Assembly (NCBI GenBank): GCA_001692895.1
Contig: KV748204.1
Location: 958,771 to 1,022,770 of the forward strand
Reading direction: 5' to 3'
From: Cenococcum geophilum 1.58
Lineage: Eukaryota; Ascomycota; Dothideomycetes; Gloniales; Gloniaceae
DNA length: 64,000 bases
Shown here: positions 45,850 through 57,289 of the stretch, piece after piece
Layout of the letters: each line of letters opens with the position of its first letter
Position numbering within the stretch: position 1 is the first letter of the stretch
Made by a program: the position numbers and the translations under genes
The notes under the pieces: generated by a model
What the model was told of the DNA's origin: nothing
Seen by the model: only the letters and a program-made list of their open reading frames with translations
The model's database searches: none

Positions 45850-48800
45850 TATATAATAAAATAATATACCTTATTACAAAAGTAAGACTTCTAAATAGAT
45901 AATATTATCTATCTTTATTTAATTTAGGGAAAGCAGTACTAAAATACTATTTACGGTAGTAACCCGAGATAGGGTAATATAGAGCTGCCTATAGGTAAAA
46001 ACTAGTATACGTAAGTTAACGCCAACAAAGTTAAAAGACTACCCCTATAACTTATTTATGGTTATAATAAAGCATAGCCAGATTAGAAACTGCCTTCTAC
46101 TAATAATAAACAGCAGTTCTCCCTCTGTAGAGGTAAGCTTAATATAAAGGATTAGCCGTAGCTAGCCGTAAAAGTTGCCGCTAAGTATCTAAGCTTTAAT
46201 ACAGCGGCGGCCTAGACGCGTAATAACTATACGGGTGCCATTATAGAGCCCTTCCTTAGGGTAAAGGTTCCGTAAAAGGATTACGGGCGCGCCTACCTTT
46301 AGGGAAAGCTTTAACGGAGGTAGGCTACTAGGGTTAAATATTTGTAAGAGCTCTACTAGCGGCAGTTCTATATAATTTTCTTCTCTATTTTACTCTATAG
46401 AGTCTATAGAATAAAAGGTGCTTAGGGAGCCGCAGAGCCGCGTAAGGATAGCCTTATTAATCTTAGCCATAGTATTATTATAAATAGTTAGGATAGCGCG
46501 ATCGCGGAAGATATTAAGAGTAGTATATGCCTAAGTAAGTAGTTACGGAGAATATATATAGCTGTAAAAGGGTTCCTAGGACTAGAATAGGGCTATACTA
46601 GGTAGGATACTAATACTACTAGCCAGGGCTATATTATAAGATAAGCCTTATACCTAAGCTACAAACTACTAATTTATCTCGCCCTAGCGGATATGTATAT
46701 TTAACCATAGGGATAGTATATAGAAGGTAGGCCAGAGGAATAACCGCTATAGGTAGGCACCTATAATGGCTGCGCAGTTCCCCTATAGGACGATAGGTAG
46801 TATTTAAGCAAAGTTGCCGCCTAAGATAGTAGGGAGTCCGCTAAAGGTAGAGTTATTAAAACGGACGTTTATAAGTATATAGTGTACAGCTTTAAAGTAG
46901 TAGCGGTGCTATATTAGCACCTTATCCTAAATAAGTAGAGAGGTACAGCGTAGAAGCTTGGCTAGATTTAAGCTTTTAGAGATATTATAAGTAAACTCTT
47001 TATATAGATTAATAGGTATCTAAAAATAGGAGTGGGCGGTACGGCTACCAGGTAGTAAAAGGGCTATAATACTAGAAGAAGCTATATAAAGAACAATCTT
47101 ACCGCGTAAGCAGTAGTAGTGGTAGAGGTAATAATAGAGAAACGTTTTACTAGTGCTTATAGGGCCCTAGAGAAAGAAGCGAGCGGTTTATAGATCCGCA
47201 TCTATAGCGGTAATAATAGTATTAAAGCACGCTGCCTAATTTACATTTAGCTGCTAGCGTAGCTTAATATATTAGCATTCTTCCTCTATAGGGTTATATT
47301 ATAGTAGCTCCGCTATAAGAAGCGGGTTACTTCCCTTAGCAATAATACCCTACTAGTGCTAGAACTAGGGCAGGCTATAGTCTATAAGCATCTTTTAGTA
47401 ATTTGTAAGTATCTAATAAATAAGGTATAGGCCGTAATTAAAATAGGTGTTATTATCCTTAGTAACTATAGGAGGAGCATTAGGTTAGCGGGCTAGAAAG
47501 TAAGGTAGATTATTATAAATAGACTATTTAAAGCGGTCCTATAAAGCAACTAGCTCTATAATAGGGCCGTAAATTAAAGCGGTTACGAATAAGGAGTATA
47601 GCTAGGCGCTAATAGCAAAAACGGCGGCCTTTGTTAAGTAATTAATCCACTTATAATTATCCTCTAGTAGCCCTAGGGTAACGTAGGCGGCCTAGAAGGT
47701 TAGATAGGCTATACTAGCAATAGTATAGAGGTCTTTAAAGGAGGTAGGGCTAAAAATGGATATTAATAGTAGCCGTAAGTAGAACCTCTTACTTATAATA
47801 GGGCTGTAGTAATATATATAGCCTATTACGGTACTTTACTAGTAAGGACGCTACTCCCAGCGCTTTATATAAAAGACGTGCCGTTTAGGAAAGTCTTAAT
47901 ATAGCTAGTTACGGTTATTCTTATACTCTATATTATACCTAAAGAAGGCCGTTAAGGTAGAGTAGGAGAGCTAAAAGCGCTACTAGATCTCCTCTACGGA
48001 CTAATCTAGCTAAAAGTATACGGGCTACTTGCCTAAAAGGTGTACCGTAAGCTAAATTATAGGGGGGAACTCCTTATAAACGGGAAACTTAAATAGCTGC
48101 TAGATAGCCTCGGAGGGGCCGATATAATAGCCCTATAAATACTAGCTTACCTTATTACCATCTATAAGCCGTAAAGTAGTGCGATCGCTCCCCTTATATA
48201 TATACTTATAGATATACTTAACGGACTTTACGGAGGCGCAGACCTTAACACTTATATACGTATAATGCTTTATAGTTAAATATAGGCAGTACGGAATAAT
48301 CTAGTGGTTGTTTATTTTAAATATAGCCCCCCCTAGTAAGCGGATAGACTATAACCGCAAATTATTACAATGGCGGTATTCTGGATAGCCGTCCTTATAT
48401 ATAACAGTAGTAGGGTTAAAAGGCTTAGGGTACCGCTTTAAGTAGGTTAGTAGAAGGCCTAGCCCTAGCGTAACTATATAGGGAGCCTACGGATTCTAGG
48501 AGCCGTAAGGGCTATAAACTATTATTAACTTTATAATCTTAGTAAGACAGCTAGTAGGATTGTCCTCTAATTATAGAAGCTTAGCGGATATAAAATAGTC
48601 AATAACGGCTAGGTTTAGTAGCCTATTGCGGTTATATAAATATAGAAAGAGTAGTAGGTATAGATAGGACAGGCCCCGTTTTTAGTACTTAATAGTTTAA
48701 ATAGAGCCGTAGTACTAGCTAAAGATCTACTTCCGTTTTAGGTTGTAAAAGAGGTGGATAAGTTTTATATAGAAGACGCGCATAACTAGATTGGGCCTAT

Positions 48801-49032
48801 CTATAGCGGTCTAGCCAGGCAGTAGCTTATAGGTAATCTCGTCCTATTTAGGGTTAGCAGTAAACGTAAGAAATATACTTAGACGGCCGTATTTATAGAT
48901 AATAGCTATTAAATCCTAATAGCACTGCCTAATAAAGCGATCTCCGCTAAGGAAACAAGATAGAAAAACTACGCAGTGGCCTAATAATTTAGGGTCTAGA
49001 TTATAGTAGGTAAGAGTATTTATAACGCTATT
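45850..49032 (-). mobile_element. Helitron copy 2 (RepHel, minus strand), N-terminus cut off
   Basis: A minus-strand relic of a rolling-circle transposon. Pif1-like helicase motifs are legible from left to right: near the C-terminus TRIVITRLGRRCIKAQILSG, TINKLQGQSFNFVGVNLR and LYITLSRVTT at about 45930-46250; GGNFAQILPIV near 46770-46810. The Rep-side region reads RYPKPFNPTT near 48390, KYIYKYIYKGSDRTT near 48190, and KFPVYKEFPPIIQLTVHLLG near 48030-48090, as in fungal Helitrons. Matches copy 1 from 46888 to about 49032, where the match ends abruptly. Pairs of gccctatagggc palindromes at 45790-45840 could be the 3' hairpin. Confidence 0.82.
45919..49032 (-). pseudogene. Helitron Rep/helicase protein, RIP-degraded
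   Basis: The protein encoded by Helitron copy 2; it would nick single-stranded DNA (Rep part) and unwind it (5'-3' helicase part). The helicase half (45919-47100) keeps several SF1 motifs in order, and the linker region between Rep and helicase (47900-48450) is readable. The catalytic HUH and Tyr residues should lie toward the missing N-terminal side and I could not identify them. Stops are TAA/TAG at Gln positions. Copy 1 at 25293-28540 supplies the missing N-terminal side but lacks the C-terminal half. Confidence 0.75.
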
Positions 49033-49046
49033 GTAAGAGTATGTTG

Positions 49047-50875
49047 CAGCCTATTCTCTTAGCTACATAGACGATTTTGCAATTATGGTTACTTTAAATT
49101 CTGCTAAATCTAATTGCAAAAAGCTAGAGAGAATAGCGCTAGAGCTAATATCTAAAGCTAAAGAAGCTGCTATTAGTTTTAACGTTAGCAAAATAGAGCT
49201 TATATACTTCTATAGTAAACGTACCACTATGGAAGAAGGGTTAAAGCTAGGAGACGTAGAAATATCCCCTAAACCCCTAGTTAGGTAGTTAGGGGTATTC
49301 CTAGACTCTAAGCTTACTTTTAAACAANATATAGAAATACAAATCNCTAAAGNAAAGGCANCNTTCTATTTAATTAGAAGNCTAGGTAATANANAAAGAG
49401 GTCTATCTCTANAAGCCCTACGACAGCTCTATATAGCTTGCGTTACTACTATAGCAGACTACAAAGTATAATGCTGGTGGAAAAGCAAATCTAGAGACCA
49501 CCTACTAAATAGGTACCAATCTCTATAAAATAAGGCCCTAAGACTAGTTTTAGGAGCTTTTAGAGGATCTCCTAGCTAAGCTATAGAGATTAAAGCCTCT
49601 ATTCCTCCTCCTAGAATTAGATTTAAAAAGCTTTACAATAACTACGCATTAAGAATCCTAAAATTTAAGGAAAACTACGTAATTAAGAAGGTTAATATAG
49701 AAGAGATCAATAAAGATAGGGATAAGTTAGCAGCTAGTTCTAGCTCTAGTTCTAGCCCTAAAAACTCTACTATAAAGTACCTCTTACAGCCAAAGACACA
49801 GCTACTATCTCTAGCCTCTAGAGTTTAGCAGCTAATTTAAAATTGGAAAATAGAGAGAATCTCTTTAGAATAGCAAAAACCGTAGTCTCCTCCTATTTAT
49901 GCATCCTTTTCTATCTTAAAAGGTAGTAAGGAAGAAGCTGCATAAGAACATCTAAGACTAGTAGAAAATTTATAAAAATCCCTAGAGTGGGACCTAGTAG
50001 ATATATACTATACAGATAGCTCTAAAGACAATAAATTAAACGTAGCTGCCATATATAAAATAGGGGAGAGAAATAGGATTAAATATGCAATAAACTGGAA
50101 TCTAGGACCCTATATGGAAATTATAGACATAGAGATCTATACAGTCTATAGGGCCGTAAAACACCTAAAATAATAAAGATTAGAAGAGAAATAAGTCTAT
50201 ATCTTTATAGATAGCCAAGCGGCTATTAAAAGATTATAGCTTAATTCTCTTATAGGGGGGCAAGAACTAGTCTTTAAAATTATATAAAGCTGTTTCTATC
50301 TAGCTGGTAAAGGGATCTCTATTAACTTCTACTGGGTTCCTAGCCATTTAGGAATCTATAGGAACGAAATAGCAGATAAGCTAGCTAAAAAGGGCCTTTC
50401 TAGAAGAAAACTATAATCTTCTTATACCTCCCTAGCCTATATAGGGAGAGCAGCAAGAGAAAAGATACTAGAATAGTGGGAAAATAACTAGCAACAGAAT
50501 AAGAATAAAGGAAAACACTATACTAGGATCTGTAAAGGAAGTCATTCCTTTTCTCTTAAAGCCCCTAAGGATAAATATCCTAAAAGGCTACAATTAGCTT
50601 TCTTCCAGCTAAAGCTAGGAAAAGGCTATTTTAAATCCTTCTCTAAAGTAATAGGGGGGAGAATGAAGATGGTAGATGCTTTAGGGAATATAGAGCACTA
50701 TAAACCCCTAGACATCTACTACTAGACTATAACCTATATAGAGAAGAAAGAAGAGAAATATAAAAGAAACTAGGCTCTTCTCTCTTTTTAGAAAAGTTAT
50801 TTTGTATATAAAAGGGAAGAAAGGCACTTTTTCTATTCCTAAGTAGAATAGGGATAGCCACTAGAAAGTAGCTAC
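49047..50875 (+). pseudogene. LINE RT C-terminal half and RNase H (Tad-like)
   Basis: Begins practically at RT catalytic motif C, LSYIDDFAIMVTLNSAKSN. The thumb follows (KIELIYFYSKRTTMEEGL, WLGVFLDSKLTFKQHIE with N bases), then GNTQRGLSLKALRQLYIACV, a signature of Tad1-clade LINEs. RNase H at about 49990-50400 reads IYYTDSSKDNKL, MEIIDIEIYTVYRAVKHL and FYWVPSHLGIYGNEIADKL. A 67-codon open piece survives at 49085-49288. More RIP stops than copy 1. Reading breaks near 50660 and the sequence is replaced after 50875. Confidence 0.85.
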
Positions 50876-51193
50876 ATCGGCAAAATATAGTACCCTTTCA
50901 ATGGCCTCAATGGTTGGTGGTTGACGCAATTGGCGCGCAGTTGAGGTCATTTGGCAACTCGACCGACTAGCCTATGTCGTGTTTTTTTAACACGCAGCCT
51001 GCGCGCAGCCTGCGCGCAACCTGCGCGCAACCTGCCAGCAATCTGCGCATTTAGCAACCATAATTATATTTACCTCTTTTATACTAATAGCATATTTTAA
51101 ATAAATAAAAGCTATTTTAAAGCTATTTATAAGGCTAGCAAAATAAATAATATTATTTTAGATAATTTAATATAATATAGCGATGGTTCTCTT

Positions 51194-51545
51194 CTACCTA
51201 TCTACCTATTAACTTACCTACCTGCCTATCTACCTACCTGCTTGCATCGCCTACCTGTCTGCATTGCCTACCTGTCTACATTGCCTACCTATCTGCATTG
51301 CCTACCTGTCTGCATTACCTACCTGTCTGCATTGCCTACCTGCCTGCATTGCCTACCTGTCTGCATTGCCTACCTATCTGCATCGCCTACCTATCTGCAT
51401 CGCCTACCTATTTACATCTGCCTACCTGTCTATATCTGCCTACCCGTCAGCATCTGCCTACCTGTCTGCATCTGCTTGCCTATCTGTATCTGCTTACCTG
51501 TCTGTATCTACCTACCTGTCTGCATCTGCCTACCCGTCAGCATCT
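51194..51545. repeat. 17-bp minisatellite (tgcctacctgtctgcat)
   Basis: About twenty 16-17-bp units. Because no frame contains a stop, three overlapping frames of 104-107 codons are open with a 17-residue repeat. These are by-products of the array. Confidence 0.9.
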
Positions 51546-51602
51546 CCCTGTTTATACTACCTTGATTCGATTAATTAATCGAATTGTTTATAGTGTTTGC
51601 TG

Positions 51603-52105
51603 GCTAGTCGTTGTCGTCTAGTTCTGGCAACGGTCGTCTGGTTCTAGCGACGGTCGTCTAGTTCTGGTAACGGTCGTCTGGCTCTAGTAACGGTCGTCTG
51701 GCTCTAGTAACGGTTATCTGGTTCTAGCGACGGTCATCTAGTTCTAGCGACGGTCGTCTAGTTCTGGCGACAGTCGTCTGGTTCTGGCGACGGTCGTCTA
51801 GCTCTGGCGACGGTCGTCTGGTTTTGGCGACAGTCGTCTAACTCTGGAGACGGTCGTCTGGCTCTGGCGACGGTCGTCTAGTTCTGGTAACGGTTGTCTA
51901 GTTCTGGCGACGGTCGTCTGGTTCTAGCAACAGTTGTCTGGCTCTAGCGATAGTCGTCTGGCTCTAACGACGATTGTCTGGTTCTGGCGACGGTTGTTTA
52001 GCGACAGCGACGGTCGTCTGGTTCTGGTAACGGTCGTCTGGTTCTGGCGACGGTTGTCTGGTTCTAGCGATAGTCATCTAGTTCTAGCAACGGTCCTCTG
52101 CTGGC
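51603..52105. repeat. 20-bp minisatellite (gttctggcgacggtcgtctg)
   Basis: About 25 units in register; the G/C-richer counterpart of 42455-43005. A 60-codon shadow frame crosses its end. Confidence 0.9.
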
Positions 52106-52215
52106 TGCCGTTCTAGTGCCTCCCTAGGTAGGGAGGATGTAAGGANGGAAGGAAGGGTAAAAAATAAGGCGGCTACATAGGCAGAGACACGTGTAGACGC
52201 TATCGGGAATATAGC

Positions 52216-52779
52216 GGGGACCCGATGCAGAGCTTCGTGTAGAGCCTCCCGTACGCAGAGCTTCGCGCAGAGCCTTGTGTAGAGCTTCTGTACGTAGAGC
52301 TTCGTGTAGAGCTTCGTGTAGAGCTTCGTGTAGAGCCTCCGTATGTAGAGCTTCGTGTAGAGCTTCGTGCAGAGCTTTGTGTAGAGCTTCCGTACGTAGA
52401 GCTTTGTGTAGAGCTTTGTGCAGAGCTTCGTGTAGAGCTTCGTGCAGAGCCTTCGTACGTAGAGCTTCGTGTAGAGGCTTCGTGCAGAGCCTCGTGCGTA
52501 GAGCTTCTATATGCAGAGCTTTCGTACGTAGAGCCTTCGTGTAGAGCCTCGTGCAGAGCTTCGTGTCGTGCAGAGCCTCGTGCAGAGCCTCTGTACGCAG
52601 AGCTTCGTGTAGAGCCTCGTGTGGAGCCTCGTGCAAAGCTTCGTGTAGAGCTTCGTGTAGAGCTTCGCGCAGAGCTTTGTATAGAGCTTCGTGTAGAGCT
52701 TCGTGCAGAGCTTCGTGTAGAGCTTCGTGCAGAGCTTCGTGCAGAGCTTTGTGTAGAGCCTCGTGCAGAACCTCTACAT
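52216..52779. repeat. 12-bp minisatellite (agcttcgtgtag)
   Basis: About 45 units of the type agcttcgtgtag, with occasional longer variants carrying cgtacg. Open frames on both strands (Cys-Arg-Ala-Ser or Glu-Ala-Leu-His repeats) are not considered genes. Abuts the MULE end at 52780. Confidence 0.9.
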
Positions 52780-53278
52780 CAGGAATTTTTTTTTAGGCAC
52801 GTTGTTGCAAGTGAAAATCGGCGGAGAGTCCCCGGGCACTATCATCCCACACAACCGTGATTACTCAGCAATTAGTAAGCCCGCACAGGCCACTATCGCC
52901 AACTTGAACTCCGATTTGAATAACAAAGCACTATTTACACGTGTAATACTCCAATATTCGGCCGTCTATTTCAACAGGGTCCTTTCCCTTTTTATTACTA
53001 CGCGTGCGCTTAGCCTTGGGGGACCTAATAGCAAGTGCGCTAGCTTTATAAGCCTTATGCGCGTCTATAGAAGCTCCCTGTCGCTATTACTTTAATTTCG
53101 ATGGAATGCCAACCTCTTTTCGCTCAGGATCGACAACCTCTTTTGGCTTAGGATCACTAGGATCCTCGTTAGTATTACTTAAGATTAATATAAAATTACC
53201 ACGAGCTAATTAAGTATAGGTTCTTTAAGCTCTAGTGCGCGCCGCTCTGCCGGATTAATAGAGTAGGAGAGGCGGCTC

Positions 53279-56200
53279 TTAATAATTGTTAGGTACCGAA
53301 TGGGTCGCGATAGGCTCCTTCTTACCAATATTTTGGTGAGGGTCGTCCAATATAGTACCGTGGAGTACTTCCGCGTTATTAAGCCACGAGTCGTCGTCGT
53401 CCTCCTCCGCTTCTAAAATGACCACCTTATCCTCTAACCCCCCTAAAACTTCGTTATATAGCACCAACGGTTCGTTAAACGGTTGCTACTTATCCTCCTT
53501 AATATCCATATCTACTTCATCGGCTGGCTCTTTGTTTTGGATTAGAAATTAGCTAAGATCTACGCCGCTGCTTAGTACCTGCTCCTTCTGCTTCTGGGCC
53601 TCCTCCTACGTTTCCTTTTGGAGCTTTTGTATAGCGACGTCGGCAGCATATTTAGCAATCTCAGCACTTATTTTACCTCGCTGGTTGGCCTTACTGTGCT
53701 TCTTTTTAGGTGGTGGCTGCCAGCGAGCCTTTAGAGGAACCTTAAATGGAGCGCCCTTAGGTAGTAATTAAAGCTCTGCCTATCTAGTTAAAATAGTTAT
53801 TTAAGCCACCTTAAAGTCTTTAAATTTATTAGCAAGCTCGCCCATTTCTTTAGTAGGAAGGTCCTTAATAATATTAAGAAGGCGGAGAACTAATAGCCGG
53901 ATCCTAGTGAGAGCTTCTGGGTGCCCTAGCAGACAGTCGCCCTAAAACGCCATATCCTTAATATATCGCGGCTGCCAATCCGGAGCAGCAATTAGCTTTA
54001 TTACGATATACTAGCGAGGGTGGATTAAAGCTAGCAATATAGGAAGCCTCTGCATTAAGTACCGAATAAGCATGTGATGACAGGGGAGGCCGTATTGGTA
54101 GGGGTCTTCGTAGTTGCAGTCGTCCTGCTTCTACTCCCGATTGGTCTACTCCTGCTTTTCCTTATTTATTAAAGCTCTTGCGCCACACATAGAGTTAAAG
54201 ATTCGCTTAAGCGCGTAGTGTGTTACTACACCGTTAATCTGTGTAAAGTGGTGCTAAAAGAGATCTAGGGTAATAGTTCGGGGGAGGGACATTTTAGACA
54301 TATATTCGGATTTGATTAACTCCTGGCATAGTATCGAAATCCACCTCTTTAGCTTAATTATAGTATCCTTAAGGCTTAATTAATAATTGGTAAAGCATTT
54401 TAATCCTCTATTAATACCCTTGCCTCGTTAGCTTGCCGCTGCACCTAAATCTGGAAGGTATCTAGTGAGGGAGTAAGCGGTTAACGTTAAAATAAGGTTT
54501 TTAAGCCGGGGAACAGAATGTCACCACGAGATATTTGGATGAGCTTTACTATAGGCCGGCCTATAGTAAAGCTCATCCAAATGCCTTATAGCGACATTCT
54601 ATTCCCCAGCTTACTAAAACTTACCTAATATAACAGGTAATTATCTGGCTCTCCTTTTTAACGTATATAGTCTAAAACTACACCTTATCGCACGGGTGTA
54701 GCTTATCTAGGACTGCCTTTTAATTGGCTTTAAGCTCTGCTACCGTTTTAGATTTTAGGTAGGGCTAAAATAGTTCCTTTACTGCCTTCCTCTCCTCCGC
54801 TAAGTAGCTATGCGGCCTTTTAGCCTTTGTCTGGATCCCCTTATTAATCCGCTTCTTTATTGCCTTTGCGGCGTGCCACTAGCAGTACTAGAGAACAACT
54901 GTAATTAACTGCCCTACTAATAAGGCGGCCGCAAGGCCCTTACCAAAGTCGGCGACAATAACTTTAGGTAGCCGTTTCTAAAGCTTCTGCTAAGTAGACT
55001 CTAGTAAAAAGGTCTAATTTAGCTAAAACTCACTCTTAATAAACGACTATATTGCTAGAAAAGAGGACCCCATATTAGTGACGCCGGTTATAGTAGCCAA
55101 TAAGAGCTTAGATTAATTGGTATTAAATATAGCGTCTATCTGGCAGCTAAAGTCGGTAATAAACCTTTGCGCTAAATCTACCTGGATAGGAAGCTAGAAT
55201 ACTAGCTGCTAGAGACTCCAGGTAATTAAACGACCTAATTCTGGATTAATTGTATAGGTATATTAAGACCGGTACTTAAATCTATACTAGTGGAGAAGCA
55301 GCTTAAGGGCGCCGAGCGCTTGTAGCTGGCCCTCAGCTCCTCTAGGAAGGCCGCTTAATAATTGTGTTAAGCTATAGTATTTCTTCTTGCTTATATATAA
55401 CTCCTGGGTAGAAAGTTAATGCTATGCAGTAAGATAGGTCTCTTATATTGCCCTAAGAGCGTAGGCTTTTGCGGCTGCCTCTTTAGCCTCCGGTAGTTGA
55501 TCCTAGTGGCCAATATAAGTAAGGGGATTTGTAATAAAGTTATATTCTAAAGCCTCTAGAGCCTCTAGATTAGAGTGCTTGGCATACGTAATAGTCGCCA
55601 CCTATCCCTTAATATTACCTATATAGCCAGGAAGCTTCTTTTAGGCCACCTGAATACACCAGCCGCAGTTCTTTTAGTGTACCTTAGTGCCCTCTTGCTA
55701 CCGGTTGCTATCCTTACCGCAGAAGTTGTTTAACCTACGGTAATTCCGGGTGTGCTTACTATGGTGTTTACAGCTAAAGATACGGTGCGGCCGTAGAGCG
55801 GTTTTATTGCCTGAGGATAGTGTAATAATAAAGAAGCCTTTACTGAAGGCGTAGTCCTAGTATTAATTAAACGCGGCATTAGGATCCTTAAAGGTCTCAC
55901 CATCGTATGGCTTTAGAAGGTGGTGGGCGGGTATAGAGTTAACTACCTTTTTTACTACTAGAGCTAGGTCCGGATGTAAACGGTGGTTTAGCTACCACTC
56001 TGGACGTTAGATCTTGACTTCTGGCGACAGCGATTAAAGCTATTATGAAAGAGGATTATTTGTATTATGTACCAAAGAAGTAGAAGTAGCACGATATTTA
56101 TGACTGCTGGGGTTTAGAGTTCTAGGAGGGGGTAGAGGAGAGAACGACTCCTGCGCAGAGGCCTGTGCCGAGCTCTCTACATCTATATACTATGGCTAGT

Positions 56201-56453
56201 GAAGCCAAGATGGAGTTGACGGAGCCTAAGGAGCCTGAGGAACCTTATGCTAAGCGGCTAGAGCAACCTGGCGAAGAGGGGGTGGAGTATTAAGGACTTT
56301 AATGGGGTTGCTCTGGCGATCACCAGGTTTTCGTACTAGAGCAGCAGAGGCAGTATGGGCAGCAGAGGCAGTATGGGCAGCAGGGCGACGCTGCAGGAGC
56401 TTATTAAGGTCAGGAAGAGTCGAATTAATATTAAACGAAGAGCTATTGGCCAT
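53279..56453 (-). pseudogene. MULE transposase, partly RIP-degraded
   Basis: Minus strand, ATG at 56453 (MANSSSFNINSTLPDLNKLL), TAA near 53279; about 1,050 codons. The N-terminal region near 55900 reads LLKPYDGETFKDPNAAFN, the FAR1/WRKY-GCM1-like start seen in fungal MULEs. The DDE core lies at about 55170-54850: CQIDAIFNTN (first Asp), VIVADFGKGL (second Asp), and a C-W-H signature with the intervening Gln now TAG. The C-terminus is Lys-rich (PPPKKKHSKANQRGK) then acidic (LEAEEDDDDSW). Two open pieces survive at each end. A ~110-bp palindrome interrupts the region at 54503-54612. Stops are mainly TAA/TAG. Confidence 0.78.
54503..54612. repeat. 110-bp palindrome inside the MULE transposase
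   Basis: The central 50 bp (54533-54582) are a perfect palindrome centred on ggccggcc. The arms extend to 54503 and 54612 with only transition-type mismatches. It sits in the coding region, so it disrupts or inverts part of the transposase. Confidence 0.9.
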
Positions 56454-56815
56454 GCTGTATAGTAGGAAGTTAATATAGGCTTTACAAGGTATAGATTTAG
56501 AACAACTCTACAGTAGAAAATTTCTAGAAAACTTGCTGTTAAAGTGGTCCGACTTCGGCGTTATATCTTTAGCCCTAGCACTAATATTCACTTAATAAGC
56601 TGTTTAGGACTTTTAGTCTGTATAATAAGCTATTAATTCCACGCCCTAAACTAGTCTATTTACTACGTAATTGCGTAGATATTCTATGGTGTAAGTTGCG
56701 GTGAGGACATGCTTTTTTGAAGTTCTTCCGCACTGTTGATGGCGGCCCGTGCGTGTGCATTAGTAAGCGCTTATTAATCATGGTTGTGTGGGATAATAGT
56801 GCCCGGGGACTCTCC

Positions 56816-57011
56816 GGAAAATCGGGGTCTGCGAAACCTGTAGGCGTAAGTCGCAATTTTAGCATTTGCGGCAATTTGCAGCAATTTGCTACAAACACAT
56901 AAATAGGGCAGGCGCGTGCATAGGTAGCCTATATGTTTGTAGCAAATTGCTGCAAATCGCCGCAAATTGCCAAAATTGCGACTTACGCAGGTTTTGCAGA
57001 CCCCGATTTTC
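56816..57011. repeat. ~195-bp hairpin insert (MITE-like) in the right MULE terminal repeat
   Basis: Two arms of about 85 bp, beginning gaaaatcggggtctgc and containing gtaagtcgcaatttt, face each other around a ~25-bp G+C-rich centre. It separates the terminal part of the right inverted repeat from the cggagagtccccgggc part that is contiguous in the left one. Several short frames across it are shadows. Confidence 0.85.
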
Positions 57012-57046
57012 GTTTGCAACAACGCGCCCAAAAAAAAAATTCCTAA

Positions 57047-57289
57047 TAAGTTTTCTACTACTTTCTCATTCCCTAGTAGTTGCTTATAACTTAGTATTTT
57101 ACTAAGAAACTATAAACCCCTAGTTTAGGGGCTTATAAACTACTAAGGATATAGTTACTAGTATATATTAAGCTGCCCTAAGGGGTTTATATATATAGGA
57201 CTATAGCGCCATAGCCTAGAGGCTGTATGCGTAGTATTGTATATAGTATAATATAACGGATATAAAATAAAAATAAAATAAAATAAAAA
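57047..57289 (+). other. LINE copy 2 3' UTR and A-rich tail
   Basis: Matches 16756-16986: ttctcattccctagtagttg, a small stem taaacccctag/ctaggggctta, and a final A-rich tail with interspersed T (aaaataaaataaaat). Followed by the target duplication. Confidence 0.88.

Larger units (their letters stand above)
50876..52779 (-). mobile_element. F-like triple-minisatellite block, inverted
   Basis: Same order of parts as element F but in reverse orientation: a ~17-bp array (51194-51545), a 20-bp array (51603-52105), a unique spacer with tgggtccccgctatattccc-type sequence (52106-52215), and a 12-bp array (52216-52779). The unique joint agaagagaacc.tcgctata is present near 51170-51195. The outer ~300 bp (50876-51170) differ from F and contain four ctgcgcgcagc/ctgcgcgcaac units at 50995-51035. 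No transposase. Not RIP-eroded to the degree of its surroundings. Confidence 0.75.
52780..57045 (-). mobile_element. Mutator-like (MULE) DNA transposon
   Basis: Terminal inverted repeats: left 52780-52880 and right 56750-57045, sharing aggaattttttttt, gcgttgttgcaa, gaaaatcgg and cggagagtccccgggcacta. The right repeat is split by a hairpin insert (56816-57011). The interior codes a minus-strand MULE transposase. The poly-A/T terminal run and the shared terminus are clear, but I find no 9-10-bp target duplication. It joins a minisatellite at the left and LINE 3' UTR at the right, so the flanks may be rearranged. Confidence 0.8.
49047..57289 (+). mobile_element. 5'-truncated LINE copy 2, interrupted, with 12-bp target duplication
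   Basis: Starts immediately after aagagtatgttg (49035-49046); the same 12 bp follow its A-rich tail (57290-57301). Left part 49047-50875 codes the RT from its catalytic box onward and RNase H. Right part 57047-57289 is the 3' UTR and tail, matching 16756-16986 of copy 1. Between them lie an inverted F-like block and a MULE, and about 130 bp of LINE sequence present in copy 1 are missing. Confidence 0.88.

Noticed and set aside
51242-52860. Several 60-170-codon frames rich in LPTC, CRAS or EALH
   Set aside because: By-products of 17-, 20- and 12-bp arrays without stops; three frames overlap in places.
56656-57105. Several 60-85-codon frames at the right MULE end
   Set aside because: Lie within the hairpin and terminal repeats and are open on both strands because of the inverted symmetry.
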